The notes: generated from the letters alone by a model not told the origin. DNA of 64,000 nucleotides from Clostridia bacterium (GCA_017428085.1 JAFRRP010000023.1:29160-93159); one strand, 5' to 3'; positions 7,825 to 17,020 are shown, numbered from the stretch's first letter. Program-made: numbers and translations.

Positions 7825-9010
7825 TTACTTTTCAGACAGATGGATCTTCGCCATGGCGATGCTGTAGTTCGATTCCTCGCCGGGGGGATTGTTGGCGTAA
7901 TACACGTCCGCGCCGTCCGCCGTGACGAACAGCGACGGGCTGTAGCCGCAGCGGCCGTGCCCGGCCGCCTGCGTGTAGGGCAGCGGATTGTCCACCGGGG
8001 CGAAGGTCTTTCCGTAGTCGAAGCTCAAAAACCAGTCCGACCCCGTGTTGGTGCGGCCCTTCGCCATGTGGTTCGCCGTCACGATCAGGGTGCCGCATTT
8101 GCCGCCCACCGGGGACCAGGCCACGTAGGGTGAGGAGCCAAAGGGTCTTTCCCGCGGCGGAAACGACCGTACCGTAGTCGGCGACGTCGCCCCAGTCGTC
8201 CAGCGAGGTCGAGCGCTTGCAGTAGATGGTGTAGCTGCCGATGCCGCCCATTTCATACACCATGTAATATTCGCCGTTGCCCAGCTTCACCACGCTTGCC
8301 ATACCGGGCCGCAGCTCCGGGTCCGCGCAGGCCACGCACTCAAGCTTCTCGCTCCAGTGGATCAGGTCGGTGGAATACTTGTACACCAGCTTCTGGGAAT
8401 GGGCGGGATCCGAATCGTCGGCATAGAAGCAGAACAGCCGTCCCGTTTCCTCCTCGTAGATCAGATAGGGCTCCCACACGCCCCAGTCCGTGCCCCCGGC
8501 CTTGTCCACGTTGCAGAAGGCCCGGAACGTCCGGCCCAGATCGGTGCTTTCGTACAGGGTGATGGTGCTGTCGGTGACTCCCGCCCCGGTGATGGAGGTG
8601 GCGGCGAGGATGACCGTCCCCTTTTCAAAATCCCCGATATCCGCCGGCAGCTCATAGAGGAAGGGCATCCACTCGCAGTAATAGTTGTTATAGTCGTCCG
8701 TCACGTGGCACAGCTTCTGCCACGTCCGCCCGTCGTCCGTGCTGGAAAAGACCGGATAGGTGCTGTCCCACTGCTCAAAGGAGACCAGCAGCGTGCCGTT
8801 GTCGGCCTCGTTCTTCTGATGGGCCAGCCGGAGGATGGTCGGGTATTCGCAGACGGTCTCTCCGGCCGGCGCGAAGATCTCGCTCTGCCGTTCCACCGAG
8901 AACCGGACCGGAAGCCGGTCGTAGGAGATGGTTTTCTCATTCAAGGACGGAAACACCGCCCGCAGCAGCGTTAAAAAGAAAACCAGCAGCTTGAAAAACA
9001 GAAATCTCAT
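7825..9010 (-). pseudogene. Sialidase-fold (BNR beta-propeller) glycosidase, frameshifted
   Basis: The ATG at 9010 begins a hydrophobic N-terminal segment (signal or anchor) and a six-bladed propeller with Asp-box motifs STDDGRTW and STDLGRTF, plus WEPYL and RPGMASV, resembling GH33/GH93-type exo-enzymes. Near 8141-8153 (minus-strand GGGAAAGACCC) the frame is lost: the zero frame turns into an Arg-rich tail, while a neighbouring frame continues with GSSPYVAWSPVGG, another Asp box (SFDYGKTF) and ends at 7825. Removing one base restores about 395 residues. This is either an assembly error or a genuinely inactive gene. Last gene of the minus-strand glycan operon. GH93 arabinanase versus sialidase cannot be settled by eye. 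Confidence 0.7.
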
Positions 9011-9057
9011 ATGCGCTCTTCCTCTCTTTCATTACGATTGATATCGTTCTCCGTCCG

Positions 9058-10641
9058 TTACGCGCCGAACAGATCCAGCAGGCGGTTCCACAGCGCTGCG
9101 AAATAATTCAGCAGCCGACCCAGCGGGCCGTCGTAGGAGGCGCTGAAGCGCACGTTTTCGCTGTTTTTCATCGTATGGAACGCCGTGCGGTAATTCAGCG
9201 GGCCGATGGTTTTTCCTTTATAGGTAAAATTCTCAAAGGTCACGTTGCGGATCTTCGCGTCCTTCAGCCCGTTTACAGTACACTTTTCCCCCGCGGACAG
9301 CACCGTGATATTGCGGAACGTCACGTCCGAGATGCCCTTGCCGGGGGTGTTCTTCTTTTCATAGTTGTCGCGCACGGTCAGGCGGATGGGCTCTCCCTTG
9401 GTCACCCGCTCGATGCGGATATCCTCAAAGGTCAGGTCGTGGACGAAGTTGCCGTCGCAGGAGTTGACGCCGATGGCGCCCCAGTAATACGAGGAATCCT
9501 CATAGTCGTCCAAAATATCGATATCGCGGAAGGTCATGTTGCAGATCTCGTCGTCTTTGCCGATGCCGCCGATATAGATCGCGTGGCCGCAGTCGGTAAG
9601 GAACACGCAGTTTTCCACCAGCCAGTCGCGGCAGCCGCCCACGGCGAACCAGCAGGTGCCGGAGGCGACGACGCTGTCGTCGTTGCTGCGGAAGTAGCAG
9701 TCCCGGATCTCGATATTCTCGGCGGACATCAGGTCGATGCCGTCGGCGAAGTCGGAGCAGGAGAACAGCTTCACGTTCTCAAACCTCGCGTCCTTCAGGT
9801 TCTGCCCACAGACGGTGTAGGCCGTGGCGTTGCGGAAGACGACCCCCGAAACGGTCAGCCCGGTCACGTCGATGGCTTCGACGCCGGAGATACGAATGCC
9901 GAAGGCCTCCGTGATGGATGCGTCGGTGGCCTCCCAGGTGTTCCAGTCGTAAAGATCCACGATACCGCGCCCGCCGATGGTCACGTCGTGGGCGCCCCTG
10001 TCGGGCTTGATGCGGGATTTGAGCACCGCGCCGTCAGCCAGCCAGACCGTCTGGCCGCTGTGCACGTACAGGATGGGAACGCCGTTCTCCACGGAGATGC
10101 GGCTGTCGTTTTCCACCGTGTGCACCCCCGGTCCGAACCAGAGGACGTCGGGATCGGCGGGGTCCGGCGCGTCCGTGAGGATGCCGTTGACGAACAGCTG
10201 TAAATTGTGCATCACGTCGCCGTCAAACTCCACGGAGAGCTGGCAGGGGTGATCCACTTCAAAGCACAGCGTGCCGTTCTCCGCCGTGCCCTTGATCCCG
10301 TCCGAAAAGGGGCGGATCTCCGCATTGGCAAAGGGCTGCTTCGGCGTGACGCGCACCTGCATGGTCCCTTCCAGGTCCACGGAGGCGAAGAACGTCTCCG
10401 TACAGGTCTTGCGGCCTCTTGTGACCAGCGCGGAGCAGACGGGCACGGAAAGCCATTCCCCGCCCGCGCTGACTTCCACCACGTAGTCGTCCCGCATGTC
10501 GAACCCTGCCGGGGCGTCGTACACCACCACCCGGCTGCCGGTGGCTTCCTCCCCCGCCGCCAGCGCGGAAAGCGCGCCGGGGACCAGCAGCAGCATCGCC
10601 GTCAACAGACAGGCGATCCGTTTGAAATGATGCTTTTTCAT
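9058..10641 (-). CDS. Secreted beta-helix glycosidase, GH28-like
   Basis: 527 residues with a signal peptide (residues 1-~28, ending ALAAG). A jelly-roll-like N-terminal part is followed by a long beta-helix carrying FADGIDLM, SNDDSVV and CGHAIYIGG, which match the DGID, NDD and GHG strand motifs of polygalacturonase/dextranase-type enzymes. It has more of the canonical motifs than the paralogue at 6066. The ATG at 10641 is chosen because GGAGG lies 8 nt upstream; a start 7 codons earlier has none. It lies 47 bp upstream of the sialidase-fold gene and 77 bp downstream of GH35, all on the minus strand, so the four genes probably form one operon. Cleavage of galacturonan or a related plant chain outside the cell is inference. 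Confidence 0.78.
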   Translation of the reverse strand: MKKHHFKRIACLLTAMLLLVPGALSALAAGEEATGSRVVVYDAPAGFDMRDDYVVEVSAGGEWLSVPVCSALVTRGRKTCTETFFASVDLEGTMQVRVTPKQPFANAEIRPFSDGIKGTAENGTLCFEVDHPCQLSVEFDGDVMHNLQLFVNGILTDAPDPADPDVLWFGPGVHTVENDSRISVENGVPILYVHSGQTVWLADGAVLKSRIKPDRGAHDVTIGGRGIVDLYDWNTWEATDASITEAFGIRISGVEAIDVTGLTVSGVVFRNATAYTVCGQNLKDARFENVKLFSCSDFADGIDLMSAENIEIRDCYFRSNDDSVVASGTCWFAVGGCRDWLVENCVFLTDCGHAIYIGGIGKDDEICNMTFRDIDILDDYEDSSYYWGAIGVNSCDGNFVHDLTFEDIRIERVTKGEPIRLTVRDNYEKKNTPGKGISDVTFRNITVLSAGEKCTVNGLKDAKIRNVTFENFTYKGKTIGPLNYRTAFHTMKNSENVRFSASYDGPLGRLLNYFAALWNRLLDLFGA

Positions 10642-10718
10642 CGAAAATTCCTCCATTTTCATTGGTTGAACGTCAATCAGGGAGCAGCCCCAACGTCATT
10701 TCGTCCGCCACAAAATAA

Positions 10719-12743
10719 TCACAGGTCTTCTTCTGACGCGGCGGCAAGCGCTTCCGGCGTAAGACGGATCCGGAACTCCTCCTGCGCCGTCACGCCGTTC
10801 AGCCGCAGCGCTCTGCCCTTTTCAAACAGAAGCGGCTCGTCCGTGAAGACCGGCGCGCCCTGCGGCAGGGCAAAGACCCGCAGCAGCATCTTCTTTGGGA
10901 AATCCCACCGTTTCAGGCCGATCTCCCAGGGCTCGCCCCGGTAATAGTCGTCGGCGACCTTGCGGCCGTCCAGCAGCAGCTCCGCCTGATCGCCCTCATA
11001 ATCGACTGTCAGGAATACGTCGTCTCCTGAAACGTCCCCTTCGATCATCAGGTCATATTCCCGGTACAGGTCGCTCATGACCATCCTCGGACGCGCGTCC
11101 AGCCGCACGGCAGAGGGGGGCAGCGGCAGCGAGTACCGGGCAAGCTCCCCTTTCGCTGTATCTTTGCAGCCCGGCAGCGCGGGAAAGCTTTTGAGTTCGA
11201 TATTCCTCCGGGCAAGGCAATATACGCCCTCTTCCGTTTCGATCACCGGCTGCTCGCAGATCAGCAGATAGTCGTCGCCAAAACGGACCTTGACGGCGTT
11301 TTTCGCGTCCTCCCGGGAGAGGGTCAGCACCTTCGCCCCGGGGCCGTTCCACCGGTATTGCGGGTCCCGGTCCGCGTAGAAGACATACCCGTCCCGCAGG
11401 CGGCACAAAGGCGTCGCCGCCGCGCTGAGCAGCTCCGCATCCCCCAGCTTCATGTGGAACGGCAGAAAGAAATATTCGCCGGGGTCAACGGAGATCGCCG
11501 GGAATTCCACGTCCCCGGCCCGCAGGCGGACGTTTTCGTGCCGCTTCATCTCTCTGCGGCGCTGGTAATTGTTGATGAAGAGGAAGCCGGACTTGCCGTC
11601 GGTCCGCACCGCCGTGCGCAGAACCTCCGTATTTTCCGGGTCCTGTGGGATTTCATCGGGAATGACGGCGTCCATGGGCGCCAACGTTTCGCCGAAATCC
11701 TTCAGAAACATGGCCAGCATCCGGATCTCCCGGAAGCTGTCCGCCACGGTTCCGTATTCCCGCAGCGGCGCCTGAAAGTCATAGGAAAAGGCGGGGAGGT
11801 CGCAGCTGTTCCCCGCGGAACGGCTCTCCTGCAGGGTGGTGCGCTCCCCCACCGGGTTGGTGCCGCCGTGATAGACGTAGTAGCCCAGCATATTCGCGCC
11901 GCTGCCCAGCTTGACAAGGGAGTTTGCGCCGGTATCCGTCCCGCTGACCCTGGGTCTGCGGTTCCAGGTGACCTGTAACCCGCCGCCCAGCTCCGCCGTC
12001 AGGAACGGGAATCGGGCAGGGTCGAACCGGTAGCAGCCGATGTTGGGCAGATGCGCTTTGTCCGCAAAGATGAAGCAGTCGCTGGCGGGAAGCTCCTCCG
12101 TAGAGGAATCCCAGGGCGCCTCCACGTAGCCACCGCTGACGGGCAGCAGGTCGCCCACGTAGCCGCCCCATCCGGTGGCGGTCCAGTAGGGCGCGTCGAA
12201 CCCGATCTCACGGGCCAGCCGGGTAAGCGTCCGGATGTGTTCGTCGCCCCGCCCCTCGCCGCCGGCGCTGTATTCGTTTTCGATCTGGACGCCGATGACG
12301 GGGCCGCCGTTTTTCAGCAGGTCGCTTTCCACCTGCCCGAACAGCGACGACCAGAAGCGTTCCACGGCACCCAGATATCCGGGATCGTCGGAACGCAGCC
12401 GCCAGCCCGTTTCCAGCAGCCAGTCCGGGAATCCGCCGTGGCGGGCTTCCCCGTGGCACCAGGGGCCGGGGCGGAGGAACGCGAGCAAACCGACCTCTTT
12501 GCAGCAGCATAAAAAGGCGTGTATATCCCTGTCGCCGTCCCAGCGGATCTCACCGGGGCGTTCCTCATGGTGGTTCCAGAACAAATAGGTGGCGACGATC
12601 TCCACGCCGCCCGCTTTCATTTTTTCAAGCTCTTCCTTCCAGTACCGGCAGGGGTAGCGGGAGAAATGGAATTCCCCCATCACCGGCAGCCAGGGTCTGC
12701 CGTCCCGCGTCAGATATTGTTTTGTCCATCCGTATCGTATCAT
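10719..12743 (-). CDS. Beta-galactosidase, glycoside hydrolase family 35
   Basis: 674 residues. The TIM barrel begins at once with GEFHFSRYPCRYWKEEL, the GH35 hallmark, then the TYLFWNHHE and RPGPWCHGE segments. The acid/base Glu is in QIENEYS (~residue 157) and the likely nucleophile Glu in TAELGGG (~251). The C-terminal third is beta-rich (jelly rolls). No signal peptide, so it acts in the cytoplasm on imported beta-galactosides, for example galactan fragments. It starts 18 bp downstream of the hydroxyacid dehydrogenase stop, with AGAGGATA as a ribosome site, in the same operon as the GH28-like and sialidase-fold genes. Confidence 0.92.
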   Translation of the reverse strand: MIRYGWTKQYLTRDGRPWLPVMGEFHFSRYPCRYWKEELEKMKAGGVEIVATYLFWNHHEERPGEIRWDGDRDIHAFLCCCKEVGLLAFLRPGPWCHGEARHGGFPDWLLETGWRLRSDDPGYLGAVERFWSSLFGQVESDLLKNGGPVIGVQIENEYSAGGEGRGDEHIRTLTRLAREIGFDAPYWTATGWGGYVGDLLPVSGGYVEAPWDSSTEELPASDCFIFADKAHLPNIGCYRFDPARFPFLTAELGGGLQVTWNRRPRVSGTDTGANSLVKLGSGANMLGYYVYHGGTNPVGERTTLQESRSAGNSCDLPAFSYDFQAPLREYGTVADSFREIRMLAMFLKDFGETLAPMDAVIPDEIPQDPENTEVLRTAVRTDGKSGFLFINNYQRRREMKRHENVRLRAGDVEFPAISVDPGEYFFLPFHMKLGDAELLSAAATPLCRLRDGYVFYADRDPQYRWNGPGAKVLTLSREDAKNAVKVRFGDDYLLICEQPVIETEEGVYCLARRNIELKSFPALPGCKDTAKGELARYSLPLPPSAVRLDARPRMVMSDLYREYDLMIEGDVSGDDVFLTVDYEGDQAELLLDGRKVADDYYRGEPWEIGLKRWDFPKKMLLRVFALPQGAPVFTDEPLLFEKGRALRLNGVTAQEEFRIRLTPEALAAASEEDL

Positions 12744-12761
12744 AGCCGTATCCTCTTGTGT

Positions 12762-13721
12762 TTACCCCATATTTACCACGTTCACCGGCTTGCCTTCCAT
12801 GAATCCCCGGATATTTTCTTTGAGGATCCCCATCAGCCGCACGCGGGTCTCGTAGGAGGCCCAGGCGATGTGGGGGGTGATGAAGATGTTTTTCGCGGAA
12901 AGCAGCGGGTTGTCCGCCCGGGGCGGCTCCGTGGAGAGCACGTCCACGCCCGCGCCCGCAAGCTTGCCGCTGTTCAGCGCGTCGGCCAGCGCCTGCTCGT
13001 CCACCTCTCCCCCGCGGGAGGTGTTGACAAGGAACGCCCCGTCCTTCATCTTGGCGAGGAAATCCGCGTTCACGAATCTGTCCGTCTCGGCCGTCTGTGG
13101 ACAGTGGACGGTGACGAAATCGCACTGGGGCAGCAGCTCGTCCAGCGGCAAAAACCGCACGTCCGCGTCCGGGTATTTCTCCGGGTGGGCGGTGTTCACC
13201 AGCACCCGCATCTCAAAGGCCTTGGCCAGCGCCGCCACGCGCCGCCCGATGCGCCCGTAGCCGATGATCCCGATGGTCTTGCCCAGCAGCTCCGCCGTGG
13301 GGGCCTTCTGGTAGCTGAAATCCGGGTTGGCGGCCCACTCCCCCGCCGTGACGGAGGCCGTGTGCAGCCCCACCCGGTTGGCGAACTCTAAAATAAACGC
13401 GAACACCTGCTGCGCCACCGCGGACACCGAATAGGACGGGATGTTGGCCACCAATACGCCGCGCTCCCAACAGGCGTCCACGTCCACGATGTTGTAGCCC
13501 GTGGCCAGCACCGCGATCAGCTTCACCTCCGGCAATTGCGCCAGCGTTTCGCGGCTGACCGGCGTTTTGTTGAGAATGACGATCTGAGCGTCCCTCGCGC
13601 GTTCGACGACAAGCGCTTCCGGCGTGCGGTCGTACACGGTCAGGTCGCCGTACGCCTTCAGCCAGCTCCAATCCAGATCGCCGGGGTTGGCGGCGAATCC
13701 GTCCAAAATCACGATTTTCAT
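12762..13721 (-). CDS. D-2-hydroxyacid dehydrogenase (glycerate/hydroxypyruvate reductase-like)
   Basis: 319 residues, normal for the family. The N- and C-terminal substrate lobes flank a Rossmann domain with GYGRIGRRVA (~residues 150-160). The catalytic Arg lies in NTSRGGEVDE, the Glu in LSTEPPRADN and the His in TPHIAWA, as in 2-hydroxyacid dehydrogenases that reduce hydroxypyruvate, glyoxylate or related 2-oxoacids with NAD(P)H. The ATG at 13721 follows GGAGAAG; the open frame extends upstream without a ribosome site and through a terminator hairpin, so the longer form is rejected. First gene of the run leading into GH35. The substrate is not readable; association with sugar-acid catabolism is inference. 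Confidence 0.88.
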   Translation of the reverse strand: MKIVILDGFAANPGDLDWSWLKAYGDLTVYDRTPEALVVERARDAQIVILNKTPVSRETLAQLPEVKLIAVLATGYNIVDVDACWERGVLVANIPSYSVSAVAQQVFAFILEFANRVGLHTASVTAGEWAANPDFSYQKAPTAELLGKTIGIIGYGRIGRRVAALAKAFEMRVLVNTAHPEKYPDADVRFLPLDELLPQCDFVTVHCPQTAETDRFVNADFLAKMKDGAFLVNTSRGGEVDEQALADALNSGKLAGAGVDVLSTEPPRADNPLLSAKNIFITPHIAWASYETRVRLMGILKENIRGFMEGKPVNVVNMG

Positions 13722-13751
13722 TTTTTCTTCTCCTGTCTCTGTATAAAATCC

Positions 13752-13781
13752 GACACTTCTGATTTTCGGGTCAGAAGTGTC
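13752..13781 (-). terminator. Terminator/attenuator hairpin after the 40-residue small protein
   Basis: 11-bp stem GACACTTCTGA / TCAGAAGTGTC with an 8-nt loop; on the minus strand it is followed by GGATTTTATA. It sits between the small gene and the hydroxyacid dehydrogenase gene and may separate or attenuate them. Confidence 0.65.
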
Positions 13782-13824
13782 GTTTTCATCAGTCAAATGC
13801 CATCCGCATTCCGTCAAAGGAAGC

Positions 13825-13947
13825 TCAGCCGAACTTGAACTCGGGCGGCTGGGCGTCTTCCTTGCCGTCGTTCTTCGCCCTGAAATACGCAACCAGGTCC
13901 GTGATGTACTTGATGATGCCCATGATGAAACCTACAAAAGCGTCCAT
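13825..13947 (-). CDS. 40-residue amphipathic/membrane small protein
   Basis: Starts MDAFVGFIMGIIKYITDLVAY, a single hydrophobic/amphipathic helix of about 20 residues, and ends in a charged, Pro-containing tail (KNDGKEDAQPPEFKFG). It is not a chance frame: GGAGG lies 7 nt before the ATG, a TTTACA-17-TATGCT promoter lies about 70 bp upstream, and a hairpin follows the stop. No family recognised. A small membrane regulator, peptide toxin or quorum-type peptide are all possible; nothing in the sequence decides. Confidence 0.7.
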   Translation of the reverse strand: MDAFVGFIMGIIKYITDLVAYFRAKNDGKEDAQPPEFKFG

Positions 13948-14013
13948 GTGACAGCCTCCTTGCGCGCCTTGCGCGATGATAGTATGAAATAAGTTGCCTT
14001 ATTTTCCGTTTAC

Positions 14014-14042
14014 AGCATACCACAAAATCTTTTTTTTGTAAA
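14014..14042 (-). promoter_or_regulatory. Promoter of the 40-residue small protein gene
   Basis: Minus strand TTTACA (14037-14042), 17-bp spacer, TATGCT (14014-14019). The predicted 5' leader is about 60 nt. Confidence 0.6.
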
Positions 14043-14092
14043 GGACCCCGAACAAAGATTTATAGGTTATTCACATTTTGATATTCATTTCA

Positions 14093-15097
14093 TCAACTTC
14101 TCACGGCGGCGCAGTTCCGTTCGTCGGTCACGTCGTAGAGCCGCAGGCCGTGTTCTTTGATATACCGCCGCTGCCATTTCCAGAACAGATCCCGCACCCG
14201 GTACAGCCGCCGGTTCGCCGGTTCGCCGTACATTTGGGCCAGCTCGTTGACCGGCGGGATCGCGCGGTAATAATCGTCGTCCAGTCCTTCCACATACGCG
14301 ACGATCTCGTCGCAGGTCATGCGCTCGAACAGGTCGATGTTGTCCGCCCGCAGCGTGATGAGCAGCGCGCGCTTCGTGTATTCCGGCAGCGGACCGTCGG
14401 CCAGCCATTCCGCCTCCGTCTTGTAACGGCGCAGATCCAGCAGCGCCCGCACGTGTTCCGGCAGTCCGGCCACGTCCTCCGGCGTGACGCGGTACGGCTC
14501 CAACAGATGCCCCCGGCCCCGGTGATCGGGCAGGAAGCAGCCGATCGGCCCGATCCCGGGAATGGCCTCCAGCGTGTCGATCAATTCCGGCAGCATGGCG
14601 AGGTTCTCCCGCGTGACGGGCACCGTCGGCGCGCAGACGATCCCATGAGCCGCCGCGCGGGAAGCCAACAGCAGCATGAAGTCGTAGTCGCCGTCGCGGG
14701 CCGCGAAGGCGTCATGGCAGGCGCGGTCCCCGAAAAAGGTGGTGTCGATCCGTTCGATCCCGGCGGCTTTGATCCGCGACAGCCAGCGGTCCGTCTCCTC
14801 TTCCGGCCGGATGGCGATGCCGTTGCACTGCAAAAACCGCGCGCCGATCCACCCGTTCGCCCGGTTGAAGGCGATATTCTCCAGAAGCTGCGGATATTCC
14901 GCGCAGAAGCCGACGTTGTAGAACGGCGGCTCGGGCAGGCCTTTATCCCTGCCCCAGGCGAAAAACCGTTCCGCCAGCCGTTTGCCCCGTTCGTAGTCCA
15001 CGCCCTCCGCCTGTTTGCAGGAGCGCAGCAGGCAGTAGCGGCACGCGCACCCGCACGGCGCGCAGAGATTCATGATACCGATGGAGATCGTTTGCAT
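14093..15097 (-). CDS. Radical SAM protein of unknown substrate
   Basis: 334 residues from the ATG at 15097, which follows GGGAGGG. The N-terminus has a Cys-dense segment (CAPCGCACRYC, then C) containing the CxxxCxxC [4Fe-4S] motif of radical SAM enzymes, followed by a TIM-barrel-like sequence and a C-terminal helical region with many aromatic residues. Extra Cys around the motif could bind a second cluster or cap the site. No SPASM-type C-terminal Cys cluster is evident. It is next to no peptide-like substrate gene except the 40-residue small protein 145 bp downstream on the same strand, so a modification relationship is conceivable but unproven. Confidence 0.75.
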   Translation of the reverse strand: MQTISIGIMNLCAPCGCACRYCLLRSCKQAEGVDYERGKRLAERFFAWGRDKGLPEPPFYNVGFCAEYPQLLENIAFNRANGWIGARFLQCNGIAIRPEEETDRWLSRIKAAGIERIDTTFFGDRACHDAFAARDGDYDFMLLLASRAAAHGIVCAPTVPVTRENLAMLPELIDTLEAIPGIGPIGCFLPDHRGRGHLLEPYRVTPEDVAGLPEHVRALLDLRRYKTEAEWLADGPLPEYTKRALLITLRADNIDLFERMTCDEIVAYVEGLDDDYYRAIPPVNELAQMYGEPANRRLYRVRDLFWKWQRRYIKEHGLRLYDVTDERNCAAVRS

Positions 15098-15123
15098 GGC
15101 GGCCCTCCCTTCGTATGATAATG

Positions 15124-15212
15124 ATGAAAGAGAAAAGAGAAATGATGAAAGCCGGAAGGGCTTCGCCCTTACCCATCGTATGAATTCGCCCGCAGGCGAT
15201 TTCATCTTTCAT
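15124..15212. repeat. Heptamer array locus H1 (ATGAAAG-type units, inverted pair)
   Basis: Left arm: four 7-bp units in a row (ATGAAAG, AGAAAAG, AGAAATG, ATGAAAG; 15124-15151). Right arm: two inverted units (ATTTCAT, CTTTCAT; 15199-15212). A small AAGGGC/GCCCTT hairpin lies between. The right arm contains the last codons and TGA stop of the GH127 gene. Confidence 0.6.
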
Positions 15213-17020
15213 TTTTCGCGCAAGCGCGCGGCCTCATTCCACACACAAACTTCGGCGTGCGGCTTATCCCACCGCTTCCCGCAGGATGCGTAGTCCGTCA
15301 GCACGGCGTTTCCGCCGTCCGCCTTCGGCAGCAGGAAGCGCACGGCCTCCCCCGTCTCCGGCGCCGCCCGTTGGGCCGGTGCGCCGGAAAGGACCAGCGG
15401 CGCGCCGAGGTCCGCCCCCGGCTCCTTCTGCGCGTCCCGCGCCAGCGTCAGCGCGCCGTACCGGTACGCCGTTTTGCCGTTGAGGGTTTCCGTCTCCAAA
15501 GCGATCCCGCCGGTCAGCGTCACCGTGTCGCCGCGCCACTCGCGGGTAATTGCCACATAGTTGTCAACGGGGTCCGTCGCCACCGGTTCGCCGTTGACGC
15601 AGACGACGGGTTTTTTGACAAAGGAAGGCACTCTCAGCCGCACGGTAAAGCGCTCCGGCGCTTCCGGGGAAACGGTCAGTCGCGCGTCCATGGCCGCCGG
15701 ATAGTTCGTCTGACAGACCGCCGTCAGCTTTTTTCCGGCGGGCGTCGTCAGCGTCACGCCGCCGGACAGGTACGTGTTGACGGAAACGCCGTCGGCAGTT
15801 TGCGTGACGGCCAGCAGGGGCGGCAGCGCCGTGCCCGCGGAGGCGATGCAGGCACAGCAGCCGTAAAACCCGCCGCTGCGGAAAAATTTCAGCCCGCCCA
15901 CGCCCCGGCCGCGGGTCCGGTCCACCAGCGGCGAATAGCTGTCGAAGGGCAGGGCGCTGAGCCAGTCGCCGGTGCGGGCGTCCCGCTGCATCAGCATGTG
16001 TTCGTTGATCGCGCCGTACAGCGCGTTATAGGCGGAGCGCTCCACCTCCGCGAAATACCGTTCTTTCCCTGTCAGCGCGAACAGCCGCGCGCAGAAGCGC
16101 ATCCACGTGACGGTGACGCAGGTCTCCTGCATGATCCCCTCGGAAAAGACCGTCTGCCGGACGGCGGAGTGGTCGAACAACTCATGGGTGCAGCCCGCGC
16201 AGCCGATGGCGGTGATGTCGGTGGCCGCCACCTGCGCCGCAAATTTTTCCACCGTGTCCAGATAGAACCGGTCTCCGGTGACCTCGTACATGGCCAGCAG
16301 CCCCTCAAAGAAGGAGATCGTCTCATAGGCCTTGACCTCCGGGTACTCATACGGGGGGAGCTTATCCGCCGCCGCCAGCTCGATCAGGTTGCCGTCCTTA
16401 CAGCCGCCGGTGGAGAGGATATACCGGGCGAAATCGAGGCAGCGCCCGTCCCCGGTGAGCTTATAAAGGTCAACGATCGGCTCCAGCACGCTGCAGGAGT
16501 TCACCCCGCCCCAGGAGGTGCTGGTCAGCGTGATCTCGGTCTTCCCCTCGCCCAGCGCGTCGAAAAGCCGTTGGGCATGGGCGGTCATCGCCGCGAAGAC
16601 GCGCGCCTTCAGCGCCTCGTCCTTGCAGATGCGGTAAAAGTGCAGGAATCCCGTCAGCACGTACTTGCGGCCCCAGATGTCCCACCCCTTCCAGCAGTCG
16701 TCCTGCGGATAGGTGGAAAAGGCCCCGTTGGGCCGCTGCGCCGCCAGCAGACCTTCCGCGGCTTCGCGCAGGGTGTCGTACAGCGCTTCGTCGCCGGTGT
16801 ACTGATACGTCAGGCAGCCGCCGCGCATGGTCTTGCCCCAGTATTCGCAGCGCCAGCCGTCGTCGATGGCGTCGCTGTCCTCTTTGAATACGTCGATGAA
16901 TTTCCGCCACATGGCCGCGTCCAGCAGCTGATGGCGCAGCGTGAAGCGCACTGCCTCATCCGCTTTGCCCGTATACCGCGCCGCCCCCGCGCCGGGGAAC
17001 GCGTGCTTATAATCCGCCAT
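15209..17020 (-). CDS. GH127 beta-L-arabinofuranosidase-like enzyme (DUF1680 family)
   Basis: 603 residues, typical of the family; an (alpha/alpha)6 barrel (to ~430) is followed by beta-sandwich domains. By analogy with HypBA1, the zinc site and nucleophile correspond to Glu and Cys of QETC (~residue 295) and the adjacent Cys residues in YGCCAC (~385). The usual CCPPN continuation is replaced by CCACIAS, which may mark a subfamily. No signal peptide, so it is intracellular, releasing L-arabinofuranose from imported plant or glycoprotein oligosaccharides. The ATG at 17020 is supported by the promoter at 17058-17086: the longer open frame would begin at the -35 box. The ribosome site is weak. 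The last codons lie in heptamer locus H1. Confidence 0.85.
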   Translation of the reverse strand: MADYKHAFPGAGAARYTGKADEAVRFTLRHQLLDAAMWRKFIDVFKEDSDAIDDGWRCEYWGKTMRGGCLTYQYTGDEALYDTLREAAEGLLAAQRPNGAFSTYPQDDCWKGWDIWGRKYVLTGFLHFYRICKDEALKARVFAAMTAHAQRLFDALGEGKTEITLTSTSWGGVNSCSVLEPIVDLYKLTGDGRCLDFARYILSTGGCKDGNLIELAAADKLPPYEYPEVKAYETISFFEGLLAMYEVTGDRFYLDTVEKFAAQVAATDITAIGCAGCTHELFDHSAVRQTVFSEGIMQETCVTVTWMRFCARLFALTGKERYFAEVERSAYNALYGAINEHMLMQRDARTGDWLSALPFDSYSPLVDRTRGRGVGGLKFFRSGGFYGCCACIASAGTALPPLLAVTQTADGVSVNTYLSGGVTLTTPAGKKLTAVCQTNYPAAMDARLTVSPEAPERFTVRLRVPSFVKKPVVCVNGEPVATDPVDNYVAITREWRGDTVTLTGGIALETETLNGKTAYRYGALTLARDAQKEPGADLGAPLVLSGAPAQRAAPETGEAVRFLLPKADGGNAVLTDYASCGKRWDKPHAEVCVWNEAARLREK

